This document shows, one piece after another, positions 1 to 11,290 of a DNA stretch of 64,000 bases (position 1 is the stretch's first letter; each line of letters opens with the position of its first letter). Origin of the DNA: Lepidurus packardi (taxonomy: Eukaryota; Arthropoda; Branchiopoda; Notostraca; Triopsidae); the NCBI GenBank assembly GCA_023053545.1, contig JAKZAN010000002.1, forward strand, positions 3,394,375-3,458,374, in the 5' to 3' direction. A program made the position numbers and the translations under genes. The notes beneath the pieces are model-generated. The model worked only from the letters and a program-made list of their open reading frames with translations. It was not told where the DNA came from and searched no databases.

Positions 1-570
1 GCTCCATTCGATTTTCTGTTCAACGGTTTTCACTGTATCACTATACAGTAAATTGAATAGAGAATACTAGTCTTGCTCCTGACTAAGGAAGGTTGTTTGA
101 AAATCCCAAATTTGGGGGCGTCGGGTGAATAAAATTTAGGTTTCTTTTCATTCTTACGCTAATTTTCTAAATAAATGAAATAAAAAACGATCGACTGTTA
201 AATTAATTTTACGCTTCGTATATACGAAGTCCTAACCGATCATTTTAGAATAACAAATTAGAACACAAACCAAACGTCACGCACTCACTACAACAGCTAC
301 GGCGAAGGCTACGTGTATACAGTAAGTGTAGAAGCTTATGTTAACTATAGTTAAAGTTACTCTTCGAAGTCGGTTCCTTTGCATATGACTGAAGAGGGGT
401 TGATCGCTGCACAATGGGAAAGGGTTTTTGGATTTCCATCTGAACTATAAACTCTCATCTAAATGGGGATTTGAGGGACTCAAATGCCATCTAAAAGCAC
501 CCTTCGGTAGCTAAGCTCAAATAAGAAATCAATTTGAACGTGGAAGGACCCTTTGCTGTATTGACTGTTC
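1..570. other. Left-edge intergenic region with a possible terminal exon pair
   Basis: No recognisable gene lies here. On the plus strand, 262-321 and 370-450 could be the last two exons of a gene entering from the left. The first ends at a strong donor (ACA|GTAAGT), the 48-bp gap fits local intron size, and the second runs open for 26 codons to TAA (including EEGLIAAQWERVFGFPSEL). The acceptor before 262 is poor and no family is recognised, so this is a weak inference. A perfect 16-bp palindrome (CTTCGTATATACGAAG) sits near 214-229. Confidence 0.2.
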
Positions 571-1377
571 TCAAGCCTTGATGGCAAATTTGCGTTGAGG
601 GTAAGTTTGCAGTTTAGACCATTCCTTCTTCGTCTTCAGGCTCTTCTCATAAGGAGTAAGGGCTCGTCGCATGGCGCGGGTCTTCTTGGGGCGGAGGTCA
701 AGGGGCTTGTACTTCTTGTTCTACAAGTAAGACAAAAACTTAGTCAATTCTTTCCATTTCCTTCACCGGAAATCTACAAAAACGAACCTTGTACAGTTTG
801 CGCAAGTTCTCCTTTTGCTTCTGGTTCATAACAATAAGGACGCGGGCGATCGACTTGCGCACCACGCGGCTAAAATAAAAGGTTATTCATTACGAAAGGT
901 CAGTTTCTTCAACTTTTAAATAAGGCTTACATCTTGGACAGCTTTGAGGCAGCTCCACCAGTCACTTTGGCAACACGCAACTGAGACAGCTCCTTTTTCA
1001 GTTCCTCCAGTTGCTTTTCCAACTCTTCCTTCTTCTTCGTACGCAACTCACTGCACTTGACTTTCGCCTGGAACGATCACAGAAATAATATTAAGTTAGA
1101 CTTCCACTATAAAAATATAGAACCATGACATCTAAAACTTCACAAAGAACATCCGAAATTTAGTGTCACTGAAAATACCATAGAACTGAACTTGTGACAA
1201 ATTTTATGAATAAGACGTGAGTCAGATGTAAACATATCGTATAATCCCTTCCATTCGCCAAAATACAGGGCTGCATTTAAGTTTCATCCAGGTCAAATTC
1301 ACTGCAGAAACTTTTTGTAACTTATAAATTCCTTTATTAGGGCGGATGATTTCAATATATTACGATAAACATACCAT
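571..1377 (-). CDS. RPL35: Ribosomal protein L35 (uL29)
   Basis: Structural protein of the large cytosolic ribosomal subunit, near the exit tunnel. Minus-strand coding exons are 1375-1377 (ATG alone), 931-1067, 788-869 and 571-720 (stop at 571-573). All junctions are GT-AG and the 372 nt encode 123 aa, the usual metazoan length. Diagnostic blocks seen are [55 protein letters not shown] and [18 protein letters not shown]. The first intron directly follows ATG, as in RPL5 further right. A short pyrimidine run (TTCTTTT) lies just upstream and may be a 5'TOP-like start, but the transcription start is not proven. Recognition is secure; only the ATG-only exon is inferred from splice logic. Confidence 0.95.
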
Positions 1378-2402
1378 TTTAGAAAATTCCGGCTCCCCGT
1401 CTGATTCACTACACCAGCAAAAGAATTGGACGTTGCCAGTCCTTTTCAAACACTACCTAAATAATTAAAGTTTAGCTCAATTAAATCTTAGTAAAGGCAG
1501 ATAAAATTATTGAAAAATATAAAGTGATTTATAGAATCAAACTAAGTTACATAGAAATACCGTAGTTTGGTATATCATTGTGGCAACATTGAATTCTTGA
1601 AGTGTGAACGAGTAATCGCAGGATGTGTGTAAAATGCGAAACGCGAAATGCAAAGATGTGAAATGGTAGATATCAATTTCGCTTCTTACTCGATGTTGTG
1701 AGAGCGGATAAATTTCGAAACGAAGAACACGGAACGGCTAATATGAACTTCATGACCTTTAGAATTGTAAGCGTAACTGTTTTTTTCCTCAAATTATTCA
1801 TTCCTTGAAGGTTCAATTTAGGAAGCGCAAGAAATCAAATGATGTCCATTGCTAACGTTGGTAAATCGTGAGACAAATGAGAGAAAACTGTAGAAAACAG
1901 CCCCCTTCCACCTCTCAGGTGCACCAAGACGGAGTCCGAATAGTTCGGGAGGGTTGTCCTTAATCATTAGCATTTGTCATTATCATCTCACACTAATTCA
2001 CAGCCCTATTTTAATCCGTCGCTTGGCATCAGAAGTCAGTACGACTTGATTCTGCATTCACGGTTTTAGAAGTTCCCCAACATATACAATTCAATGATAT
2101 GTAATACTACGGTTTTGGAGGTTGGGCGCAAAAGACTATTTCCCATTTGCCATCCTGTTTCGCATTTTACCCATTCATTCCGTACATTCCGTTTCTCATT
2201 TTACCTTCGCGTTTCGCGTTTTACCCGTACGGGTAACCGTAATTAAGTTACAAAAACAAAACACAACAGTCGTAATTAAAACTTATTAGGCTCCCCCTAG
2301 CAATAATCCTTTCATAGAAACAGACAATAGCTTACATCGCCATGACATAAATAAGTCTTTCCGGGTTTTCAACGTTGGGATTGTGATTGACCGGATTTCG
2401 CG
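1378..2402. other. Intergenic region with oppositely oriented GCGAAA-rich blocks
   Basis: No gene is supported between RPL35 and MAN1B1, which are divergent. Two related AT-rich blocks face each other: around 1628-1670 on the plus strand (GTAAAATGCGAAACGCGAA) and around 2160-2235 on the minus strand (GTAAAACGCGAAACGCGAA, then a GTAAAATGAG variant). Each block repeats the AAATGCGAAA motif imperfectly. They could be ends of a small decayed inverted-repeat element, but no target duplication was found. Confidence 0.3.
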
Positions 2403-5151
2403 ATGGCGTCCCTTACTTCCGCATCTAATTTCCTCGAAACCGAAGGACATCACAACAGTGAATTCGTAACTTTCCCAATCCAGTCTGAACACATTGTTTC
2501 CATTGATTCTAGACATACTTCTTCCACGAGAAAAAGCATTCGACGAGTAATTTGGATATTTGAGTAAAATAGGCAAAAATTATTCTAAAAACACAAAATT
2601 TTCTATCCAGAGATGGTTACAGTTATCACGTTTCCAGCGTAGTTTGTTCTACCTCGTCGCCATTTTCATGTGCTTGTCCTTAATCTACGTGCTTCCCGTT
2701 GGCAAAGTCACATCAAACACGCCCGTCATCACAGCCGAAGAGGAAGTTTCCCTAAATAAACTTGAAGAAGTCCTTATAGACCGGGTAACTTCTTAACACA
2801 GCCTTCAAATTGTTTAGTTATGTCTGTCTTTTCAGCCTCTGCAATTGAATCCAGGTTCGTTGCCGGAACACAAAGACGAAGAGAAAGCGAATATCAACCC
2901 AGAAAACGTACTTGGCCAGCAGATGCAGCTAAAACCATTAACATTCTCCGGTAGACAGTAAAAGGCTCGCAAAAGTAGAAAAAAGTTTAAATAACAAAAT
3001 TGCCCGCATTTAAAGGCCCTACTAATAACCGACAGCGAGCTGTAGTCGACGCGTTTTTACACGCCTATAATGGGTATAAGTATTATGCCTGGGGGCATGA
3101 TAATTTGCGACCAATCCGAGGTCGTTACAGCGATTGGGGAGCCAGTTTTAGCTTGGGATTAACTCTCGTCGATTGTCTGGATACAATGTATATTATGGGA
3201 CTTCATCAAGGTAATTAACTTGGCTACTAAATATTAGTTAAGAAAGAGTAACAAGCATATAATAGAAACAAAAAACTACAACACAAAATAAATAAATACA
3301 GCACACACAATTAGAAACGTTTGTGAATAATGCTATTTTTGTTTAGAATTTGCGGAAGCTCAAGAATGGGTAAAAAATTCTTTAGATTTCGAGAAAGCTG
3401 GGGACGTGAATTTATTCGAGACAACCATACGAGTCATGGGTGGGTTATTAAGCGCGTATCACTTTTCTAACGGAACAGTTTTCCTCGACAAAGCAGTAAA
3501 TTAATAAGAAAAAAGCCGTTGAAAGACGAGTTTTATTTGCTGTTTATTTTGTGGAATTAGAGAGAATTAGGAGAGCGCATGTTGGGCGCCTTTGATACCG
3601 CCTCAGGTGTTCCTTATTCCGATATTAACCTCGCCTCAGGGAAAGGTCATCCACCGAAATGGAGCACAGATTCCACTACGTCCGAAGTGGCGACTTTACA
3701 GCTCGAATTCCGTGACTTGAGTCGTTGCACAGGCAATCCTGACTTCGAAGTAATTCTAAAATATCTACGAGAGTTTTTAAAAAGGCTTTATATGTTTTAT
3801 GCACAGGAAAAGGCATTTAAAGTGTCACAGCAGATTCATAGTTTGGCAAAGCCTGAAGGGTTGGTCCCAATTTTTATAAATGCCCAAACTGGGGAGTTTC
3901 GGTCACAAAGTACAATTTCGTTGGGCGCCAGAGGCGATTCGTATTACGAATACTTATTAAAACAGTGGATCCAGACAGGTGGCACCATAGAATTGTAAGA
4001 AATTTTTAACGAAAAAAATAGGAAAAATTAAATTTTGTTTCGTTTAGCTTGAAGGAAGATTACTTAAAAGCTATAGAAGGAGTTCAGAAATTACTAGTCA
4101 AGCGTACCAAGCATGACAATCTGCTGTTTATTGGAGAACTTATGCGACCAGTACAAGATTTCAGACCAAAAATGGTAAAAACTTGCCTAGAAATGTTTAC
4201 AATTTTGATTATTAGATTTTTCTCTTAGGATCATTTGGTTTGCTATTTGCCAGGAACACTAGCCTTAGGAGTACATTATGGGATGCCTCAAGGTCACATG
4301 AAACTGGCAGAAGATTTGTTGTACACCTGTTACCAGACTTACGCTGTTCAACCAACCTTTCTCAGCCCTGAAATCACGCACTTCAACTTTGAAGTAAGTT
4401 CGTTTTTACCATTTTAAAATTTTTTTTGTAAACCAGAAAGCTTTAACTGTTTTGTTCAGGAGGAAGGTAAACCTGATATGTATGTGAAGCCAAACGATGC
4501 ACATAATCTCCTGAGACCTGAAACTGTAGAAAGCTTATGGTACCTATACAACCTAACGGGCAATAAAACGTACCAAGATTGGGGTTGGGAGATCTTTCAA
4601 GTAAGTGCACATTGAAAAATATAATTTTTATAATTTTCGACAGCTTTGGTTTGCAAATTGTCTGAACCTATTTGGGACCTTTTTTTTTATTGATCTATTG
4701 GGACAAAACCCCTTTGACAAGGGGTTTTGTTAATTTTTGGGGGATTGAGTGTTTATTTCTTTCGGAATTTTAAAAATTTTATTTAAGATATGTCAATGTA
4801 TTTTTGAATTTATTTCGAGATTTCGGAACTATGTCGGAAATTTTTAACTTATCTCTAAGGATTCTGGTTAATTTATTTATATCAAGCGTCAATTTTTGGA
4901 GGATTTTTTATAATGTATTTTTCTTTCTATAGGGTTTTGAGAAATATACGCGGGTGGCTAACGGTTATACTTCCATCGGGAATGTACGTAATGTAAAGGA
5001 GCTGAAACCCAAAGATTTTATGGAGTCATTCTTCCTGGGCGAAACTCTGAAATACTTCTATTTGCTGTTTAGTGATGATCAAACTACACTCAGCTTGGAT
5101 CGTTTTGTCTTTAACACGGAAGCACACCCTCTTCCTATTTATGACCATTAA
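2403..5151 (+). CDS. MAN1B1: ER mannosyl-oligosaccharide 1,2-alpha-mannosidase (GH47)
   Basis: Class I alpha-mannosidase that trims one mannose from Man9GlcNAc2 on ER glycoproteins; a type II membrane enzyme of N-glycan processing and ER-associated degradation. Ten exons: 2403-2546, 2611-2784, 2836-2950, 3016-3210, 3347-3495, 3561-3994, 4048-4174, 4229-4393, 4460-4600 and 4933-5151. They total 1863 nt, 620 aa. The ATG at 2403 was chosen because the frame is stopped just upstream (TGA 2388-2390) and splices in phase to the membrane exon. A short cytosolic tail precedes one membrane segment (residues about 60-77, after LSRFQR). The GH47 domain starts at [11 protein letters not shown]. Key family motifs are present: [29 protein letters not shown] (acidic catalytic residues), the cysteines of [10 protein letters not shown] and LLYTCYQTY, and the terminal calcium-binding FNTEAHPL. 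The human protein is somewhat longer (699 aa). Confidence 0.93.
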
Positions 5152-5589
5152 GAAATTTCCACATTCAATTTTTAGGTTGCCTTTTGTCTGTAAATTATGT
5201 AAAGCATTTTGTTATTTTATTCAATGTTGCAAGCCAAAAGAGGCTTATGAAAGAGCTAACCAAAAGGGGAAAGGGATTTCACGTTTCCTTATTGGGGTAT
5301 TGGCCGGAACTTGGCGTGCTATATGCGATAAAAAACTTTTTTAGCATTGGTGATGTTGCTTTCGTTGGGTCAGGATACATTCGCAGTTACAAAATGTAGC
5401 ATTTATTGTATTTACAAATCAAACTAAATCCCAAAATACATCGCACGAAGTGATCGAACTGGTCAAAGTAAGATAAAATTAACTCATGTAGTTCAAACAG
5501 TATACACTAAAGCTAATGAGTTACCAACTAGTCATCCAAAGACGAAGTCTTGTGTGATAGTCAGTTAAAATTGTGTATTGAAATCTGAC

Positions 5590-5760
5590 TACCAGCTGAA
5601 CTGGCACAGACGTTAAGCTAGTGCAACCCCATCTTTCCAGTTTTTCCAGACCGCGGCAATCCGCGGCAAGCCGCTGCAACTCGCATAAAAGCGGGTTTAG
5701 GCATGTTGTAGGAGTTGGCTTAAAAGCAGCAAAACACATAAACCAACAGTGTTGCACGTG
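5590..5760 (-). repeat. Repeat copy shared with the region upstream of the OTU protein
   Basis: Read on the minus strand, this segment contains AACCCGCTTTTATGCGAGTT followed by GCAGCGGCTTGC and CGCGGTCT. The same blocks occur in the same order on the plus strand near 16120-16180, followed in both by a diverged GGGTTG block and a CAGTTGG- or CCACTGGCACAG-like block. Here a short TTGCCGCGG unit is duplicated. It is probably a fragment of the same mobile element family as the OTU locus. Confidence 0.6.
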
Positions 5761-6699
5761 ATCTGTATTTTTCTCGCCATGCTTTGCCGCGGCTGACGCC
5801 CGAGGGTGCTTAGAACCAAAAGAATAAATATTATGTGTTCAGTATGGTTTTTGACAACTGAGAAATAAAACGGAATGGATATTGATATGACTAAAAACGT
5901 ACAGTGAAAGTTGAATGTTACCCCAACAGCCTCATCCTTTGTTGTTTAGTAACAAGTTTTAACTAAGAAGACCATTGCCCGAATTATGCTTTTAATTAAT
6001 ACCTTAAGTAAAAAATAAAAACCTTAAATACAAAAAATAAAGGACGAGAAGTTCGAAACTTTTCTTTGGGAACGTATGATGCTGCTGCTGACTTTTTTCT
6101 TCGTTCCATTCTTCTTGTAAGACACCAAGTATGACTGGTAAACTTATTACTTATGGTGTAACGAATATTACTTTGACCCATAGAATTTCCGGAGCTCTAA
6201 AATAGGAAAGCATTTTTTTCGTGACGGCCATATCGAGAGTTTCAAAGCGTATGATCGTATCCTTGATAAATGTATGCCCCGGAAAGAAAGGGAATGTTGT
6301 ATTTGTGTAAGGATGTGTATTCGTATTAATTAACCTTGGTGTTGGGGGATTCTGTTTGGTATTTGACGTAAGTCTGTGATCTGACCTTATTCTACTTGTA
6401 CTTGTACTGTTGATTGACCGCACTCGGACGACTTATTGTTGTATTGTACTTTCTATATTTGCGTCCTGAACTACCCGTATATATAAGCTCCTACGGTTTC
6501 GAATACAGTCAGTTTATATTTGCTTAAACAATGGTTTTGGGAAAAAAGGTTCCTGTGTTGTGCTTTACTGAATAGACCAGACCAGCGGTTCGTTTGGACT
6601 GCTGCATTATAGCTAATTATCAAAGTCAAGCAGCAACCATGATTAACTTATTGTAAATGAGCTACATGACGCTTGCCTTAGATCACAAGAATTACAATG

Positions 6700-6920
6700 A
6701 CAAATGTAGGGCGTTTAGATTTGTTAAAGGAACTTGTTTTACTAGACTACTTTTTACAAGACCTCGAGTAGATTGTGTGATTGCTCGAAGAAATCTGTGC
6801 TTGTACCTATCCTGAATCCAAAAAGTTTTTATCCGCCTGAGGTAATCTCTAGAGAATTGGAGGCTGTATACAGCAAGTCAAGGAAGTGATCAGCTTACGC
6901 CAAGGGTAGCATAATTAAGG
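6700..6920 (+). repeat. Dispersed repeat copy 1 (diverged)
   Basis: This shares, in order, TTAAAGGAACTTGTTTTAC, TTTTTACAAGA, GTAGATTG.GTGA and ATTGGAGGCTGT with copies around 9480-9690 and 10515-10840. It is the most diverged copy. It has no coding potential and lies just left of the Tc1 element. Confidence 0.55.
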
Positions 6921-7223
6921 AATACTACTGTAGGAAACTGTTTTGGGCAAAATAAGATTGTTTTGATTGTTTGGGCCGAGTGGATTCGGTCTTGGCACAA
7001 CGGTAAGATCCTGCAAGTTTATTCAAACTATTCTTCGGTTAAATTGGTCAGTAATCTACATCAGCGTCTAATCAAGACTGGGTGCTTGGCGGATTCGATT
7101 ATATTAACAAGAGAACGCGCGTGAGACCTCAAGGGCCATTGGACCCGAAGAAGAAGAGGAACGTTTATAAAACGTTTGATCGGAATGTGCAGAATGGCTA
7201 AACAATATACAAAAGGAAATGTA

Positions 7224-7360
7224 CTGTAATGAGCAAAAAAAAGTTTACACAGGAAACCACAGAAGTCTAAGCAGGCCTCTCGAGGATGATTAAGTTTCAT
7301 TAACGTAGAAAGGACTACAAACCAATAGTTTGAAGTGAAAGGAAGTCCGCGAAGTTTGAA
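7224..7360 (+). repeat. Left terminal inverted repeat of the Tc1 element
   Basis: Begins CTGTAATGAGC directly after a TA dinucleotide and matches the reverse complement of 9098-9231 with scattered substitutions and small indels. Confidence 0.8.
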
Positions 7361-7483
7361 AACGCATGTTTTTTAATATAAACTAAAACTGGCGAATTGA
7401 GCAGGGAAAGTTGCTAATTATAAGCTCTATTGCGGATCCAATACTTTTCCCACTGTTTGCTCGCCTGAGTTTCATTTCTAAAA

Positions 7484-8644
7484 ATGCCTCAGCTCAGCAA
7501 AGAGCAGAAAGGTGTCATAGTTGGTTTGAGTTTGACAGGAATGTCTGTTACAGAAATATCAAGAACCGTTAATTGGAGCCGAGTAACTGTATACAAATGG
7601 CTGAAGCGGTATTGGAACGAGGGAAAGTTAGACCGGAAAGTATGTCGAAATATTGCAGAAAATATTTGTAACTTATTATGTATATTAATTAGGTAGGATC
7701 GGGTCGCCCACCTATTTTAAGCGACGACGAGAAAATTAACATTATCGCAGCAAGTGTATCCAATCCGGCGCGTGACATGACAAAAATTATCAGTATGGCC
7801 AGTGTTACTGCTTCGAGATTCACAGGTTACCGTGTGTTGAGCGAGGTTGGCTTAAATTCTAGAAGGCCAGCTCGCAAGTTTCTACTATCCGATAGGCATA
7901 AAGAAGCAAGACTGAGATTTTGCGAGAACTTTCTAAATGTCAATATGGATTTCTGGACAGCTGTAGTCTTTTCGGACGAAAGCACCATTTCGTCTGAACC
8001 ATATGGCCCGATTCGTGTTTATAGAGAGGTAAAGTTAAACTCTGAGCTGTATAGCTTTGAAACTAAATTTTCTGTTTGTCAGAAAAATCAGCGGTTTAAA
8101 GAAGACGTGGTTAGAGAAAATGGACGAAGTGGTCGATATTCCGTTTCTGTTTTCGCGTGGTTTTCCGCAATGACCGGGTTAAGCACGCTCATAAGACTTC
8201 CGAAGGGTTTCAACGGAGAAAAATACCGCGAAATCCTGGAAAGGGAAATACCTATTATGCGCACGCTTTTAGGAGAAGCGCTTGTATTCCAACAAGATAA
8301 CTCGCCGCTCCATACAGCGAGGATTGTAAAAAACTGGCTGAATCAACAAGGGGTGCGACTTCTCCCCCACCCACCGAGGTCGCCAGACTTTAACCCTATT
8401 GAGCACGTTTGGGGCATGCTCAAAAAGAAAATTGAGTAACATCATTGTCAGTATTTTGAAGATGAAATAATAGAATTTCTTTAGACATTCCAATGTCAGA
8501 AACGCAGACATGTTATTTGAGGAGGCAAACCGAGTGTGGGAGGAACTCGCTGACGATAGTGATTTCTGGCTTAAGCTGGTTGACTCCATGCCACGGAGGC
8601 TCCAAGCGTGCGTAGAAAACAATGGTGGCATAACAAAATACTAG
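7484..8644 (+). CDS. Tc1-like DDE transposase, intact
   Basis: Cut-and-paste transposase. It has an N-terminal helix-turn-helix region (residues about 5-50, LSKEQKGVIVGLSLTGMSV), a GRP linker (VGSGRPP) and a DDE catalytic domain. Proposed exons are 7484-7639, 7693-8028, 8083-8435 and 8485-8644: 1005 nt, 334 aa, the normal Tc1 length. Catalytic residues are D in VVFSDEST, D in FQQDNSPLHT and E in DFNPIEHVWG. There are 34 residues between the second D and the E (DD34E, Tc1 type). The protein ends in MPRR...NGG.TKY, the typical Tc1 tail. All three proposed introns are about 50 bp with GT-AG ends; the one at 8029-8082 is in frame and could be read through. No stop or frameshift is needed. AATAAA lies at 8721-8726. 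Confidence 0.88.
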
Positions 8645-9097
8645 TTACGACGCATAAAAATGTTTGTTTAAACAAGATATGCAGTTTTCTCTGTAAAACT
8701 TGTTGGTAGCCTATGTGTAAAATAAATGCTCTTCAGAACCCAATTCGGAGTGCTGTATCTGCTAAAAACTCGGTTTAGGAACTTGGATTTTCCTTAATAT
8801 AAAGTTTAAAATTGGTATTAGGCTATTGTTCTGAATAATTGCATTAAGTGATTTGCGTTCCTGTATGCGAACGTATGAATTTTCAGAACAATTCCAAGAA
8901 CTCCGCATTCAAGAATTTTCACATATTTAACATTGCACCATTTAAAAGGCAGCAAGTTGATTACAAAGACAGATCTTAATCTAAGCGGTTTCTCTGTGCA
9001 ATCAACGTTAGGTTACGCAAACCGAAAGAATAATCAATCAGCCACGAGGTAGCCAAGCGCAATACTTCTAGCTTTCCACTAAATATACATCCCAATT

Positions 9098-9231
9098 TTA
9101 AATCTCGCGGCTTCACCTCGTAACTGATTGGTTTGTAGAACTTTCAACGCCTAATGAAACTTAATCAGTCTCGAGAGGCTTAATTAGACTTCTGTGGTTT
9201 GGCCATGTAAACTTTTTTTTGCTCATTACAG
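9098..9231 (-). repeat. Right terminal inverted repeat of the Tc1 element
   Basis: Ends GCTCATTACAG directly before a TA dinucleotide. It is the inverted partner of 7224-7360. Confidence 0.8.
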
Positions 9232-9395
9232 TACAGTCAGAAGCAAACGGTGTGAATGAAAGAGAAAGGAGAAGTCGGAAGTCTGATCTGATACTTGATT
9301 TTTGGCATCTTGGAAGTGAGCTGTACGTGGTCAGCTATAATTGTGTAGGGATTGTTCTTTACACTACTACGTATGGAGGAACACCGTCGGCTATC

Positions 9396-9690
9396 TAGTG
9401 TCTTCCGCCTTCTATGCAACGCTATGTTTTAAGCCACATAACATTACATTCTTCGTATAAAAGCTAATAATCTTATTATAGCCAAATTTGATAAACTCCT
9501 ATAGGGTATTGGAGGCTGTTTTTCAAAAAGTCTAGGAAGTGCTGGTTAAGTTAAGTCAATGCTGGCTTCTAAGGGATAAATGAAGGAACAAAATCAGGAA
9601 GTCAATAGAGAGGACAACTCAGAATGGGTCAAAAGAGGGCAACTTAGAATTTCCGATTAGGAAACTCTGGAAGGGAATACACGGTGAGCT
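9396..9690 (+). repeat. Dispersed repeat copy 2
   Basis: Direct repeat of parts of 10515-11290. Shared blocks include GTGTCTTC, AGCCAAATTTG, AGGGTATTGGAGGCTGTT, AGTCTAGGAAGTGCT, GAGGGCAACTTAGAATTTCC and ATACACGGTGAGC. The order is rearranged relative to copy 3, so the family is probably internally shuffled. Non-coding. Confidence 0.6.
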
Positions 9691-10509
9691 AACTTACCGA
9701 CTTCGAAGAATAAGCAGCTTCTATAAGCATGGGTTAATGTTGTATTAATATAGGCTAAGTGTCTTTATTCTGTATGGCAAGCAAATTCACTCGTTACACA
9801 GGGTTAAAGTAATCACGGATCAAAAGTAAAAACTCGACTTTACTGTTCGCACTCTGGTACACGACTTGCCTTCTCTAGCTCTCGTACGTGACTCATCCTA
9901 CTACCACAGTATTTATTTTTTCAAACGTAGTCTACCTGGGTACAACTTTTTCCGAGGTTTGCGAAATGTGCTTATTTGTCAACTTGCGCTTCAGTTAATG
10001 AGAATTAGGGTGTCTACACGGGGTTTAATGGAAATTAACCAATGTTCTTAGAACTTGAAACAATCTCAAGAATTGGAAAGCTTAATCGATGGCTAAAATT
10101 TAATTCAGGTTCGCAACGAGATGTTTATTGAACTCATGGAGAAGGATTGGGCGTCTTTTTCACCTTTATTTGGACTTCATTTGGAAAAAAACTAGAATAA
10201 ATGAGCCCAGTTTGGATTTGATATGGCCCACCAAAAAGAAGTACAGATGAAAACCCAACAGAAGTGAGTAAAATTCTCAAAATATTTACCACTCTGAAAT
10301 AAAAACTCGAAATGTGGTCCGTTTTCGCCGTTTATTGACACGACAGAGAGAATAGACGTAGATTGTTTGAAGAAGTCGGTCAAAAGTCTTCCAAGTATCC
10401 TCCACACCCTATTTTCGCGGTATTGGTATGGGAAGGTCGTGAAGAACGAAAGAAGCAAAAGTGAAGGACATTTATTTTGATCGCAAGAATTAAAATGAAA
10501 AGACAGTGA

Positions 10510-11290
10510 AAGTGTTGGGCTTTTTAGATTATAGTTAAAGGAACTTGTTTTACTTGGCTACTTTTACAAGAGCTTGCGTAGATTGCGTGAGCGCTGGCGA
10601 AGAATTACATCTTTTGCCTATGCTGATTCCACTTTATATATCCGCAAGAGATAATCTCCTATATAGGGTATTGGAGGCTGTTCTACGAAAAGTCTAGGAA
10701 GTGCTAGCCAAGTTAAGTCAATAGGCCCTTCTAAGGAATAAGTATAAAGGAACACAATAAGAAAGTCAACATAGAAGACAACTCATAAGGGGTCCAAAGA
10801 GGGCAACTTAGAATTTCCGATTAGGGAATTCTGGAACCGGTGTTGCTGAAGCAAATTTTTTTCATAGCTTAAGTTTATGACCAGTTGATTTGGCGTAAGT
10901 TGTCTTCGTATTAGTTATTACAGTAGCATATATTGTATATAAGTAGTTATCTTTGTATATAGCTTCTTTATCAGTACCGGTTCTTACAATTCTTATTCTT
11001 ATTTGTATCAGTTCTTATTTATTTGATAGCATTTTTTTAAAACAGTAAACAGAAAAGACACATAGCCCATCAGCTATGTAGTGTCTTCTTCTATCAACAC
11101 TATTAAACCGCATGGCAAATTCTTCATATAAGCCAAATTTGGAAGACAAAGTTTGAGGTAGAAAAGCCTAAAAACAAGTAGTGGGTGCGGGGCAATAGCA
11201 AAAGTAAGGAAGATTCTAGAAAAAACAGAAAAGATTGTGTAGCCTACGTACCGTGGGAAGAGAAGACAGGAAGGGAGTACACGGTGAGCA
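10510..11290 (+). repeat. Dispersed repeat copy 3
   Basis: The longest member. 10655-10838 closely matches 9497-9675, 10520-10660 matches the start of copy 1 near 6705, and 11080-11290 matches 9396-9480 and 9668-9690. It has no protein signal. A short tandem duplication (AAACCCGGAGCGACTA at about 11318 and 11358) follows. Confidence 0.6.

Larger units (their letters stand above)
5152..7221. other. Intergenic region, repeat-bearing
   Basis: No gene is supported. It holds two pieces listed separately: a repeat near 5590-5760 related to DNA upstream of the OTU protein, and one diverged member (about 6700-6920) of a dispersed family also present at 9.4-11.3 kb. The remaining open frames are short, lack family similarity and look random. 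Confidence 0.5.
7224..9231 (+). mobile_element. Tc1-family DNA transposon, apparently complete
   Basis: Inverted ends of about 135 bp (7224-7360 and about 9098-9231) start with CTGTAATGAGC followed by an A-run and AAGTTTACA, then CCACAGAAGTCTAA, CCTCTCGAG, GATTAAGTTTCATTA and CTACAAACCAAT. They are roughly 80% alike by eye. A TA dinucleotide flanks both sides (7222-7223 and 9232-9233), as expected for Tc1/mariner target duplication. The element is 2008 bp and encloses one full transposase gene on the plus strand, so it could have been autonomous. The divergence between its ends argues against very recent arrival. Confidence 0.85.

Noticed and set aside
2286-2576. 96-codon minus-strand open frame over the MAN1B1 5' end
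   Set aside because: It overlaps the first exon of MAN1B1 on the other strand, begins without a clear ATG context and shows no family motif. The plus-strand exon fits in phase with a good intron.
2560-2610. Continuous open frame into the MAN1B1 membrane exon, starting at TTG
   Set aside because: There is no ATG; this stretch is the first intron (donor at 2547, acceptor TTCTATCCAG at 2610).
8029-8082. In-frame 54-bp stretch inside the Tc1 transposase read as coding
   Set aside because: It has GT-AG ends and a pyrimidine-rich 3' end and adds 18 residues absent from Tc1 proteins at this point. Treated as an intron, though not proven.
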